Part shown: positions 19,103-27,080 of the stretch, piece by piece
Layout of the letters: every line of letters begins with the position of its first letter
How positions within the stretch are numbered: the first letter of the stretch is position 1
Assembly (NCBI RefSeq): GCF_036880985.1
Contig: NZ_JBAJNO010000009.1
Span: 3,384,501-3,448,500 of the forward strand
DNA length: 64,000 nt
DNA from: Limibacter armeniacum
GTDB taxonomy: Bacteria; Bacteroidota; Bacteroidia; Cytophagales; Flammeovirgaceae
Reading direction: 5' to 3'
The notes under the pieces: model-generated
The model's input: only the letters and a program-made list of their open reading frames with translations
What the model was told of the DNA's origin: nothing
Database searches by the model: none
Made by a program: the position numbers and the translations under genes

Positions 19103-19144
19103 TATTTTTGCATCTTGGCAATTGCCCAATGATTCGGCAATTGC
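19103..19144 (+). promoter_or_regulatory. glyS promoter -7 box and leader hairpin
   Basis: TATTTTTG at 19103-19110 is a perfect -7 element (the -33 box is weak). Immediately after the predicted start, two copies of GGCAATTGC (19117 and 19136) can pair as a 9-bp stem with a 9-base loop (19118-19144). The rest of the 305-base gap between this gene and its divergent neighbour shows nothing else. Confidence 0.5.
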
Positions 19145-19198
19145 TGAGGAATTTGAAATAGAAACATCTTATAAACAAGCTTTAAATACCTGTCCCAA

Positions 19199-20761
19199 AT
19201 GGCAAATAAGGATCAAAATCAGGACAATCTGTTCCAGAAAGTGGTTTCCCATGCTAAGGAATACGGTTTTGTATTCCCTTCAAGTGAAATATATGGTGGA
19301 TTGCAGGCTGTATATGATTACGGCTCCAACGGTGCAGCACTAAAGAAGAACATCAAGGACTATTGGTGGGCTGCGATGGTGCAGATGCACGAAAACATTG
19401 TAGGCATTGATGCAGCCATCTTTATGGATTCACAAGTGTGGAAAGCGTCAGGTCACGTGGATGCCTTTAATGATCCGCTAGTGGACAACAAGGACTCCAA
19501 GAAAAGATACAGAGCCGACGTACTTATTGAAGACCATATTGCCAAATATCAGGCAAAAATTGATAAGGAAGTAACAAAAGGGAAGAAGAAGTTTGGAGAC
19601 GGATTTGATGAAGTGCAGTTCTTGGCGACAAACCCCAATGTACTTCGTAACAAAGGTAAAATCGAGGAAATTGAGGGCAGACTGAAGAAAGCGTTGGAGG
19701 ATGAGGATATGGCAGCTATGAAGCAGTTGATTGAAGACTGTGATATTGCTTGTCCTATCAGTGGTACCAAAAACTGGACTGAGGTTCGTCAGTTTAACCT
19801 GATGTTCAATACTGAGCTAGGTGCTGTAGCTGGTGATGCTGCAAAAGTTTACTTACGTCCAGAAACAGCTCAGGGTATCTTTGTGAACTTCCTGAATGTA
19901 ATGAATACTACGCGTTTGCGTCCTCCATTCGGTATTGCACAGATTGGTAAGGCATTCCGTAACGAGATTGTTGCTCGTCAGTTTATCTTCCGTATGAGGG
20001 AGTTTGAACAGATGGAAATGCAATATTTCGTGAAGCCAGGTACTGAAATGCAATGGTATGAGTACTGGAAAGACCTGCGTCTGAAGTGGCACTTGTTGGT
20101 AGGTAGTGAGGAAAACTATATTTACCACGACCACCTGAAAACGGCACACTATGCCAATGCTGCAGTAGATATCGAATTCAAGTTCCCATTCGGAACAAAA
20201 GAGTTGGAAGGTATTCATTCTCGTACAGATTTTGACTTGACAGCTCATCAGGAACTTTCAGGAAAGAAACTTCAGTATTTCGATACAGAACTGAATAAAA
20301 ACGTAGTGCCATATGTGATTGAGACATCAGTAGGTTTGGATCGTATGTTCCTGTCCGTTCTTTGTGGTGCTTATACTGAAGAGAAGATTGAGGATGGTGA
20401 CAAGACGAAGGAAAGAACTTACCTGAAGTTCCACCCTGCACTGGCACCTATCAAGGCTGCAATTTTCCCTCTGACCAAAAAAGATGGTTTGCCTGACAAG
20501 GCAAGAGAAGTGATGGAAGAGTTGAAATACGATTTCACCGTTTCATATGAGGAGAAAGATGCAATCGGAAAACGCTATACTCGTCAGGATTTGATTGGTA
20601 CTCCTTTCTGTATCACAGTCGATCACCAAACATTGGAAGACAATACAGTGACGGTGCGTGAGCGTGATACAATGGAGCAGTTCCGTCTGCCTGTAAGTGA
20701 ACTGAATAAGTTTATTGGAGAGAAAGTATCACTGAAAGAATTGCTGAAAAACTTGAAGTAG
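19199..20761 (+). CDS. glyS: Glycine--tRNA ligase (homodimeric type)
   Basis: Class II aminoacyl-tRNA synthetase charging tRNA-Gly. 520 aa, the single-chain alpha2 type, not the bacterial alpha2beta2 enzyme. Motif 1 region SSEIYGGLQAVYDYG, KDYWWAAMVQ, then VYLRPETAQGIFVNF, motif 2 PFGIAQIGKAFRNEI, FRMREFEQMEMQYFV, and motif 3 ETSVGLDRMFLSVL are present, followed by the C-terminal anticodon-binding domain (HPALAPIKAAIFPL to the end). The start at 19199 fits the family N-terminus. It is monocistronic, with its own promoter box and terminator. Confidence 0.96.
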   Translation: MANKDQNQDNLFQKVVSHAKEYGFVFPSSEIYGGLQAVYDYGSNGAALKKNIKDYWWAAMVQMHENIVGIDAAIFMDSQVWKASGHVDAFNDPLVDNKDSKKRYRADVLIEDHIAKYQAKIDKEVTKGKKKFGDGFDEVQFLATNPNVLRNKGKIEEIEGRLKKALEDEDMAAMKQLIEDCDIACPISGTKNWTEVRQFNLMFNTELGAVAGDAAKVYLRPETAQGIFVNFLNVMNTTRLRPPFGIAQIGKAFRNEIVARQFIFRMREFEQMEMQYFVKPGTEMQWYEYWKDLRLKWHLLVGSEENYIYHDHLKTAHYANAAVDIEFKFPFGTKELEGIHSRTDFDLTAHQELSGKKLQYFDTELNKNVVPYVIETSVGLDRMFLSVLCGAYTEEKIEDGDKTKERTYLKFHPALAPIKAAIFPLTKKDGLPDKAREVMEELKYDFTVSYEEKDAIGKRYTRQDLIGTPFCITVDHQTLEDNTVTVRERDTMEQFRLPVSELNKFIGEKVSLKELLKNLK

Positions 20762-20783
20762 TTTTAGGCGTCTTAGCAAATAC

Positions 20784-20826
20784 AAAAGCCATTTCCTGTT
20801 TTCTAATGGGAAATGGCTTTTTTTGA
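20784..20826 (+). terminator. Terminator of glyS
   Basis: Perfect 12-bp stem (20785-20796 with 20809-20820) followed by a T run. Confidence 0.9.
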
Positions 20827-21076
20827 TACTATGTTTTGGATAAATTGTATTTCTTCGTGATACGATGCTTGGTAATACCATGTATATTGCATTTTAATAT
20901 ATCACAGGAATACCTTTTATTAGGGCAAAGTGATTCAAAACTTGTTTACGTATCACACTTTTATTAAGACAAACAGTCTTCTTTTGCAATGCTGCTCCAA
21001 ATAGCCAACAACAAATATTAAGAAATAGCAGTGCAAAGACAGCGTATCTTAGGATAAACTAAAACTACTTCCACAC
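20827..21076. other. Intergenic region, nothing assigned
   Basis: 250 AT-rich bases ahead of the glucosaminidase gene. No coding frame and no clear promoter; TTCTTTTG near 20990 resembles a -7 box at seven of eight positions but lacks a matching -33 box. Confidence 0.3.
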
Positions 21077-21784
21077 ATGAGAGTATCAACCGTACTGCTA
21101 TTGTTCGGGCTGGCGCTATTGTCCTCATGCCAGCAGTTCAAATCATTTACTTATCAGAACAGGGCTATGAGAAATGAAGCCCTTATCAAACGAAAAGCAG
21201 AAAGTGGTTATGCTGTTCGTTCTGAGTCATCTAAAAATAATTTATCATCCACCAATTATTCTGAAGCAACAGGTGAGCGTATTAGTGACTCAGACAGGCT
21301 ATCAGACAATGTTCAGGAGGTGTATGTTGACCCTAATAAAATACTGACTCCTTTTGAGTATATAGACCTTTATAAGCGCTACGCCATTATGAGTATGCAG
21401 AAAAAGGGAGTGCCAGCCAGCATTACTTTGGCTCAAGGACTTTTGGAGTCGGGTGTAGGGAATAGCCGTTTGGCAAAAGAAGCCAATAACCATTTTGGAG
21501 TAAAGTGTGGAGGAACATGGGATGGACCTTTTATCAGAATGGATGATGATGCCAAGAATGAATGCTTCAGGCAGTATCAGTCAGTATTGCATTCTTATGA
21601 GGATCATGGAGATTTTCTTCGCTCTCGCACTTGGTACAAACCATTATTCGAGCTGAAAATCACAGATTATAAAGGATGGGCATATGGTCTTAAGAAGGCA
21701 GGTTATGCAACAGACCCTAAATACCCCCGAAAACTAATTGACATTATCGAAAAATATGACCTGAACAGGTTTGATAAAATATAG
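21077..21784 (+). CDS. Glucosaminidase-domain lipoprotein (FlgJ-like peptidoglycan hydrolase)
   Basis: 235 aa. Signal peptide with lipobox LLSSC (Cys about residue 18), a low-complexity Ser/Asn linker to about residue 85, then an N-acetylglucosaminidase domain. The catalytic Glu is in ITLAQGLLESGVGNSRLA; the further blocks NNHFGVKCGGTWDG, FRQYQSVLHSYEDHGDFL and the C-terminal AYGLKKAGYATDPKYPRKL are those of the FlgJ/LytB-like family. It would cut the glycan strand of peptidoglycan from the outer-membrane side of the periplasm during growth or remodelling. Monocistronic, followed by a terminator. Confidence 0.88.
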   Translation: MRVSTVLLLFGLALLSSCQQFKSFTYQNRAMRNEALIKRKAESGYAVRSESSKNNLSSTNYSEATGERISDSDRLSDNVQEVYVDPNKILTPFEYIDLYKRYAIMSMQKKGVPASITLAQGLLESGVGNSRLAKEANNHFGVKCGGTWDGPFIRMDDDAKNECFRQYQSVLHSYEDHGDFLRSRTWYKPLFELKITDYKGWAYGLKKAGYATDPKYPRKLIDIIEKYDLNRFDKI

Positions 21785-21796
21785 TTGAAGATATAC

Positions 21797-21843
21797 TAGA
21801 CTAGAGATTTAAGGTATTACTTAATCTCTAGTCTAATTTTTTT
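21797..21843 (+). terminator. Terminator of the glucosaminidase gene
   Basis: Perfect 13-bp stem (21797-21809 with 21823-21835), then A and a seven-base T run. Oriented for the plus strand; udk ends convergently 10 bases beyond. Confidence 0.88.
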
Positions 21844-21852
21844 AGGACACTC

Positions 21853-22479
21853 TTAGTCCATATGTCCTTTTTGCAGGATTCGTTTCATTTTGGCAATGAC
21901 CATATTAACGGCTACCCTGTTTTTACCTCCTCTAGGAATGATCACATCTGCATAGCGTTTTGAAGGCTCTACAAACTCAAGGTGCATTGGCTTTACAGTT
22001 TTAAGGTACTGCTCTTTTACAGACTCAAACGTTCTGCCTCTTTCTTTGATATCACGCTCAATTCTTCGCAGTAAACGTTCATCATCATCCGTATCCACAA
22101 AGATTTTCATATCAAGTAACTTGCGTAGTTCAGGGATCGCAAAAATCAGTATACCATCGACAATAACAAGCTGTGCAGGCTCTATTCTGATCGTCTCCTT
22201 TTTGCGGGAGTGAGTCGTAAAGTCATAGACTGGTCTTTCAATGGCATTTCCCTTTTTAAGCTCAAGGATATGTGAAATCAACAAATCAAAGTCAATCGAA
22301 TCAGGATGATCAAAGTTAGTTTTAGCTCTTTCTTCTACACTTAGCCCTTTAAGGTCTTTGTAATAAGCATCTTGCTCTAGTTGTACAATCCCTTTTTTGA
22401 TATTCATCAGTTCATGTGAGACGGTTGATTTTCCAGATCCCGTTCCCCCAGCAACACCTACAAAAATGCAGTTATTCAT
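21853..22479 (-). CDS. udk: Uridine kinase
   Basis: Phosphorylates uridine and cytidine in pyrimidine salvage. 208 aa from the ATG at 22479 (MNNCIFVGVAGGTGSGKST), which places the P-loop GGTGSGKST at the usual distance; the upstream extension is not protein-like. Further family features are DAYYKDL, FDHPDSIDFDLL, RPVYDFTTHSRKKET and IVDGILIF, then the lid RRIERDIKERGR. Divergent from the helix-hairpin-helix gene; alone on its strand. Confidence 0.95.
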   Translation of the reverse strand: MNNCIFVGVAGGTGSGKSTVSHELMNIKKGIVQLEQDAYYKDLKGLSVEERAKTNFDHPDSIDFDLLISHILELKKGNAIERPVYDFTTHSRKKETIRIEPAQLVIVDGILIFAIPELRKLLDMKIFVDTDDDERLLRRIERDIKERGRTFESVKEQYLKTVKPMHLEFVEPSKRYADVIIPRGGKNRVAVNMVIAKMKRILQKGHMD

Positions 22480-22664
22480 AAATGATTGTTGATTTAAATT
22501 CAAGAAGTTAGTAATTAACGGAACAAAGTCCGTGTAGAGATTATGCACAGAAACCTTGGAGACCCAATGAAGATCACTCGGACTCCATGTGCATCAAATA
22601 ATACCGCAAAAAAAACTAAACCTACCTTTTTTTCCTAGTCTGGATTATCAATCAATAATTTCCA

Positions 22665-23771
22665 ATGCAAAACATTCATCAATGGCTACGCAATTATTTC
22701 GGTTGGAGTTACCGTGAGCGCAACGGCTTTATTGTACTGATGCCACTTACGGTGCTGTTTCTGGTCTTTCCAATGATCTTTTCAAAAGTGTCAGTCCTGT
22801 TTATAGAAGATCACAGCGAGTCAGATAGGATTTTGCTGGATAGTTTGGTTGCTGTGATTGAAAGTCAAAAACATATCCAAGAACCTCCTGCTTATTTTGT
22901 GTTTGACCCAAATGAAATAGTAGAAGCAGAATGGATAAAATTGGGTGTATCAGAAAGATTGGCTAACAGGATTGTCAATTATCGAAGTAAAGGAGGACGG
23001 TTTTATAAGAAGTCAGACCTGAAAAAGATATATGGTTTTCCAGATACTTTATATAAAGAACTCGAGCCTTTTATTTTACTTGCAGCAAAAGAAAATAAGA
23101 CACTGAAAGCTGACTCAGCTCCTACAAAAACGAGGGTTGAATATTTTAACTTTAATCCGAATACTTTATCAAAAGAAGGATGGGAGAAGTTAGGAGTGCG
23201 ATCCTATATTGCTGAACGTATTTTGAAGTACAGGGCAAAAGGAGGACGCTTTTATGTGAAAAAGGATTTGCAGAAAATATATGGTTTTCCGGAGAAGACT
23301 TATCAGATGGTGTCATCTTATATTGACCTGCCTGATAGTTTGCCAAGAGCAAAGATAAAGGAGAAAAGGTTAGACCTTTTTGATATCAATAAAGTGAAGA
23401 AGGAAGAGCTAGTCACCTTAAAAGGAATTGGAGAAAAGACAGCTGCAAGAATTATTAAATACCGAAATCTATTGGGAGGAAGCTTTTATTCCTTAAGTCA
23501 GTTGGAGGAAGTTTGGGGAATACAAGCTTATCAGTTAGAGAAACTGCAACAACATGCTTTGTTAGATACTATTTTCATCAAAAAAATATCCATAAATCAA
23601 GTTGATGAACGTACATTATCAAAACACCCGTACGTTGAGCATAAAATAGCTGAACGAATTATTCGATTCAGGAGACAACACGGGCCGTTTAAGGGTTTTA
23701 CTGATTTGCTTAACATCAAAGAAGTAAATGAAAAGGACTTGAAAAGAGTTCAACCCTATTTATGCTACTAA
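22665..23771 (+). CDS. ComEA-like protein with four helix-hairpin-helix units
   Basis: 368 aa. One membrane helix at about residues 20-43 (NGFIVLMPLTVLFLVFPMIF) anchors a periplasmic part composed of four helix-hairpin-helix modules, at about 85-130, 162-205, 240-290 and 310-365. The first two are close duplicates (LANRIVNYRSKGGRFYKKSD and IAERILKYRAKGGRFYVKKD, each followed by KKIYGFP). The third has LKGIGEKTAARIIKYR. ComEA in competent bacteria binds incoming DNA with such modules; this multi-unit form is common in Bacteroidota. A role in DNA uptake is plausible by family, but no com genes are adjacent. The M28 peptidase starts 19 bases downstream and may be cotranscribed. Confidence 0.8.
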   Translation: MQNIHQWLRNYFGWSYRERNGFIVLMPLTVLFLVFPMIFSKVSVLFIEDHSESDRILLDSLVAVIESQKHIQEPPAYFVFDPNEIVEAEWIKLGVSERLANRIVNYRSKGGRFYKKSDLKKIYGFPDTLYKELEPFILLAAKENKTLKADSAPTKTRVEYFNFNPNTLSKEGWEKLGVRSYIAERILKYRAKGGRFYVKKDLQKIYGFPEKTYQMVSSYIDLPDSLPRAKIKEKRLDLFDINKVKKEELVTLKGIGEKTAARIIKYRNLLGGSFYSLSQLEEVWGIQAYQLEKLQQHALLDTIFIKKISINQVDERTLSKHPYVEHKIAERIIRFRRQHGPFKGFTDLLNIKEVNEKDLKRVQPYLCY

Positions 23772-23790
23772 CTTTTACTATCTAAATACT

Positions 23791-24714
23791 ATGAGGTCTT
23801 TTTTTGTATTTTTTTGTGTATTACTGCTATCTGCTCTAACAGTAAAGGGGCAGCAATTAGAGAGAAAGTCACTTTTAGTGGAAGACTTGAAAATTCTTTC
23901 GAGTGATGAAATGGAAGGACGAAAAACAGGGACTACAGGTAGTCAAAAAGCGGCAGATTATATCATAAGCCGATATGAGACAATAGGCCTGAAACCTTTA
24001 AGTGGAGGAGGGTATACCTTCCCATTCACTTTCTACAATAAGTTTCTACGAAGCAATTTTGATGGGGTTAATATTTTAGGATTTATTGAAGGGAGCCAGT
24101 ACAAGGACAAGTTTATAGTGGTTTCTGCTCATTATGATCATATGGGCGCTAATGGCGTAGAGATTTACAACGGAGCTGATGACAATGCTTCTGGTGTGGC
24201 AGCAATGCTTGAAATAGCAAATTTTTTCAATATAAACCCTCCATTGTATTCAATACTTTTTGCAGCGTTTGATGCGGAAGAAATGGGATTACAAGGGGCG
24301 AAGTCGTTTATCTATGAGGGGCCGCTTTCAAAAGACCAAATCGTTTTGAATATCAATCTGGACATGGTAAGTAGAGGCGGTGAGCATAACGTGCTTTATA
24401 CAGCAGGAACTCACCAGTACGCTTTTCTTAAACCTATTGTGAAACGAGTAGCTTCAAGTTTTGATTTCAAGTTGAAGTTTGGTCATGATAGACCAAAGGA
24501 TAAGGGAGCTGAGAATTGGGTGTTTGCTTCAGATCATGGCTATTTTCATAAAAAAGGTATCCCGTTTCTCTACTTTGGAGTTGAGGACCATCCTGATTAT
24601 CACAAACCAACAGATACATTTGAAAAAATAGACATTAAGTTCTACCAAGAAGTAGTGAGTTTTTTGGCGGCTGTGGCTGAAGAAATGGATCGAAACCTTG
24701 GCAAGGACCAATAA
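23791..24714 (+). CDS. Exported M28-family metallopeptidase
   Basis: 307 aa with a signal peptide ending VKGQ. Zinc ligands in order are His in VVSAHYDHMG, Asp in GADDNASGVAAMLE, the catalytic Glu pair in DAEEMGLQG, Asp in NINLDMVSRGG and the last His in GVEDHPDYHKPTDTF. These define the M28 aminopeptidase/glutaminyl-cyclase-like fold with two zinc ions. It is probably a periplasmic or secreted aminopeptidase; exact substrate cannot be told. It follows the ComEA-like gene closely and ends at a bidirectional terminator. Confidence 0.88.
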   Translation: MRSFFVFFCVLLLSALTVKGQQLERKSLLVEDLKILSSDEMEGRKTGTTGSQKAADYIISRYETIGLKPLSGGGYTFPFTFYNKFLRSNFDGVNILGFIEGSQYKDKFIVVSAHYDHMGANGVEIYNGADDNASGVAAMLEIANFFNINPPLYSILFAAFDAEEMGLQGAKSFIYEGPLSKDQIVLNINLDMVSRGGEHNVLYTAGTHQYAFLKPIVKRVASSFDFKLKFGHDRPKDKGAENWVFASDHGYFHKKGIPFLYFGVEDHPDYHKPTDTFEKIDIKFYQEVVSFLAAVAEEMDRNLGKDQ

Positions 24715-24770
24715 AAAAAGTAGTAACCCAGCCAATGAGTGACACTGACCAGAGGGTTACTACTTTTTTT
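24713..24770. terminator. Strong bidirectional terminator
   Basis: 17-bp perfect stem (24713-24729 with 24754-24770) with A7 and T7 at its ends. It closes the M28 peptidase transcript on the plus strand and, on the minus strand, lies 17 bases after the last tRNA-like copy, so it would also end that array's transcript. Confidence 0.9.
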
Positions 24771-24785
24771 GAAAGTTACAGTATG

Positions 24786-24928
24786 CTGTAGGGGAAGGAA
24801 TCGAACCTTCACGGGGCGGTTAGGTAACAAAGGTTTGCAGATAGAAAATCGTCAAATCCTTGAGACTTTATACCGGACTCCCCACCCCCGAGACAGGAGG
24901 GCATGTCTGCCAGTTTCATCACCCTACA
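24786..24928 (-). ncRNA. tRNA-like RNA with giant variable arm, copy A (last in array)
   Basis: Read on the minus strand this is a full cloverleaf: 7-bp acceptor stem (TGTAGGG/CCCTACA), T8, 3-bp D stem with GG in the loop, 5-bp anticodon stem CCCTC/GGGGG with loop CTGTCTC (anticodon GTC, T33, but T at 37), and a canonical T arm (GAAGG, TTCGATT, CCTTC). Between anticodon and T arms are 74 bases in place of 4-24. The discriminator is G and CCA is not encoded. Copy A differs from B-D at several sites. Pairing inside the variable arm at the covarying site is T-A here. Charging and decoding are unproven. Confidence 0.7.
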
Positions 24929-25014
24929 GTGTGATTTAGATTTGAGATGTTAGACCTAAGAGTTGAGACTTTGTTTCTCTTGCTTTGTGTCTGAAATCTC
25001 AATTCAGTTGAAAG

Positions 25015-25157
25015 CTGTAGGGGAAGGAGTCGAACCTTCACGGGGCGGTTAGGCAACAAAGGTTTGTAGATAGAAAATCATCAAATCCTTGAGGCTTTAT
25101 ACCGGACTCCCCACCCCCGAGACAGGAGGGCATGTCTGCCAGTTTCATCACCCTACA
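25015..25157 (-). ncRNA. tRNA-like RNA with giant variable arm, copy B
   Basis: Same cloverleaf as copy A. The variable-arm stem GGTATAAAG with CTTTGTTGCC contains two T-G wobbles at the positions that are T-A or C-G in other copies. Differences from A lie in the variable arm and one T-loop base. Confidence 0.7.
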
Positions 25158-25216
25158 GTGTGTAGTTGTATATTCTATTTCAAATACTCAATTATAGCCG
25201 TTTGCTATAAGAGCAG

Positions 25217-25359
25217 CTGTAGGGGAAGGAGTCGAACCTTCACGGGGCGGTTAGGCAACAAAGGTTTGTAGATAGAAAATCATCAAATCCTTGAGGCTTT
25301 GTACCGGACTCCCCACCCCCGAGACAGGAGGGCATGTCTGCCAGTTTCATCACCCTACA
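25217..25359 (-). ncRNA. tRNA-like RNA with giant variable arm, copy C
   Basis: Identical to copy B except one base in the variable-arm stem (GGTACAAAG), which turns a T-G wobble into a C-G pair. 202 bases from copy B with a near-identical spacer. Confidence 0.7.
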
Positions 25360-25418
25360 GTGTGTAGTTGTATATTCTATTTCAAATACTCAATTATAGC
25401 CGTTTGCTATAAGAGCAG

Positions 25419-25561
25419 CTGTAGGGGAAGGAGTCGAACCTTCACGGGGCGGTTAGGCAACAAAGGTTTGTAGATAGAAAATCATCAAATCCTTGAGGCT
25501 TTGTGCCGGACTCCCCACCCCCGAGACAGGAGGGCATGTCTGCCAGTTTCATCACCCTACA
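25419..25561 (-). ncRNA. tRNA-like RNA with giant variable arm, copy D (first in array)
   Basis: Differs from copy C by one further base in the same stem (GGCACAAAG), making a second C-G pair against GTTGCC. It is the copy nearest the presumed minus-strand promoter. 202 bases from copy C with the same spacer. Confidence 0.7.
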
Positions 25562-25853
25562 GTGTGTGGTTCTATTCTGTCTGTAGATAAAGTTCCCTAA
25601 AGTTGAACTTTACTATTTTTTCAAATATCATCTCGTTTGATTGATATTTCTTTAAGTATTTCCCTTTCTTGTTGATACAAAGTAAAATAAAACTCTCTTT
25701 TATTGCAAATAATTTAAGTAAATGAATTGATTTTTATTGTATTTTCAAATTAAACATAGAAATGTTGAATTATTTTTAATTAATCGGCTTTGATGGCTAG
25801 TTTAATTGATAAATTTTTAAGGTAAAGGTTAGTATGTTACTAAAAGAGCAAAT
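25562..25853. other. AT-rich region between Pycsar-like operon and tRNA-like array
   Basis: 292 bases without a convincing coding frame. It should hold the minus-strand promoter of the array; a palindrome AAAGTTGAACTTT lies near 25600, about 40 bases before copy D. No box fully matching the Bacteroidota consensus was found. Confidence 0.3.
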
Positions 25854-25887
25854 AAAAACCCCTCCTGTTGTATCTAGGAGGGGTTTT
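25854..25887 (-). terminator. Terminator of the Pycsar-like operon
   Basis: Perfect 12-bp stem (25855-25866 with 25876-25887) followed on the minus strand by a T run, 23 bases after the cyclase stop. It separates the operon from the tRNA-like array. Confidence 0.85.
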
Positions 25888-25909
25888 AAGCTTTTAGAAT
25901 AGAAAAGCC

Positions 25910-27061
25910 TTAAGCCTGTTTCAACTGTCCGGAGGGTACAATAACTTTACTTGTGTTAGCTTGAAGTTGTTTTAAAGTACGTATAGCACAAACATTGACT
26001 TCCTTACTTTTTCCTTTCAACGGTACAGAGCCAAGGTTTACATAAACCAATGATGGAATAGCCTTCGCTAACTTTTCTGTAATCAAAAACTTTTCATGCA
26101 GTTCCTGACATTTATACATAAGCCTTGAGGCAGTATTCAAGACATCACTATGATAAGCAATTTCCTTTTTGATGATTCCTACCTCAGCTACAGTGACGAG
26201 CCCCATATTAGCACCCGCTTTGAAGCTAGGTACAACTCCATATTTGTCTGTATATACTTGAGCCTTCTGTTTAATCTTATCTTGGAAGTCAAAAAACAAT
26301 CTAATGAAATTGGCTTTTTTCAATCCTTCTTTTGTCTTCCATGTTAATACTACTTCATCGCCTACATACTGATAAACTTCAGCTCCGTATTTGAAGATGC
26401 TGTCAGTCAGGTCACGATAGTACTCTTGCAGCATTTGACTATACTTCAAATGTCCCAGTTTCTCTGCAAGCTGGGTAGAGTTGTTAAGGTCAATAAACAT
26501 AAAGATGCGATCTTCCTCCTTTGGGATCTGGTACTTACCTGTCATAAGATGGAAGAATACACCAGGACCTAACTTGTCTTTGATTTGGGCAATCAAGTTG
26601 ATGATGGTTGCCCAAACCAGTATATAGAGCGAAAATACCAATATAGTTTTATCAAAAATGAAAATACTGATGACATCTACTAAACCCACATTATTGTAAT
26701 GTGTAGCGGCTACAGCCAAAATGATAAGGCTTAGTACGATTGCAATAATGACAGCGGTAAGGAACGATACCCCTCTGTAAATCAATGAATTTGCATAGCA
26801 CATCATGTACTTGCGTTCTACCTTTTTGAAGATATATTGATTCAACCAGAAAAGAACACCAACCGCAGCACCAATTATGGTAGTAATCAGTAAGCTATGA
26901 TCAAACATAGTCTGTTTGAATATACTGGTGACCATTGAGTCTGATTCATACTCAGTAATGCCGACAAGGCGAATCAAGCGGAAAAGCTGTACTGCCAATA
27001 TCCAAGTAATAAGGGTGTGGAATAGGCTTTTCCATGTTTTATATTGATAGTAGTTGACCAT
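25910..27061 (-). CDS. Membrane-bound class III nucleotide cyclase (Pycsar cyclase candidate)
   Basis: 383 aa: four membrane helices (about residues 12-33, 57-77, 97-119 and 130-155) and a class III cyclase domain from about 183. The two metal-binding Asp are D191 (FMFIDLNNST) and D235 (YVGDEVV); the transition-state residues N309 and R313 (SDVLNTASRL) are intact, so it should be active. The two residues that select adenine in adenylate cyclases, Lys three before the GD and Asp in YDxWGD, are Gln231 and Ala302 here, so a different base is likely. It is the third gene of a minus-strand operon after two Pycsar-effector-domain genes. Product (cCMP, cUMP or other) is not determinable by eye. Canonical Pycsar cyclases are mostly soluble; this one is membrane-anchored. 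Confidence 0.8.
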   Translation of the reverse strand: MVNYYQYKTWKSLFHTLITWILAVQLFRLIRLVGITEYESDSMVTSIFKQTMFDHSLLITTIIGAAVGVLFWLNQYIFKKVERKYMMCYANSLIYRGVSFLTAVIIAIVLSLIILAVAATHYNNVGLVDVISIFIFDKTILVFSLYILVWATIINLIAQIKDKLGPGVFFHLMTGKYQIPKEEDRIFMFIDLNNSTQLAEKLGHLKYSQMLQEYYRDLTDSIFKYGAEVYQYVGDEVVLTWKTKEGLKKANFIRLFFDFQDKIKQKAQVYTDKYGVVPSFKAGANMGLVTVAEVGIIKKEIAYHSDVLNTASRLMYKCQELHEKFLITEKLAKAIPSLVYVNLGSVPLKGKSKEVNVCAIRTLKQLQANTSKVIVPSGQLKQA

Positions 27062-27080
27062 TTATAAATGCTTTTATGGA

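Larger units (their letters stand above)
25016..25561 (-). repeat. 202-bp tandem repeats carrying the tRNA-like RNA
   Basis: Copies B, C and D are exactly 202 bases apart and share a 60-base spacer that itself contains a 7-bp hairpin (TTATAGC/GCTATAA). Copy A is 229 bases from B with an unrelated spacer, so A is older and B-D arose by later tandem duplication. Confidence 0.9.

Noticed and set aside
24739-25473. Three similar plus-strand frames of 60-66 codons (products sharing GLPTPETGGHVCQFHHP)
   Set aside because: They read through the tRNA-like array antisense to the structured RNA; their similarity comes only from the DNA repeats.
24786-25561. CRISPR array
   Set aside because: Repeats are 142 bases with compensatory changes and near-identical spacers, no short palindromic repeats and no cas genes.
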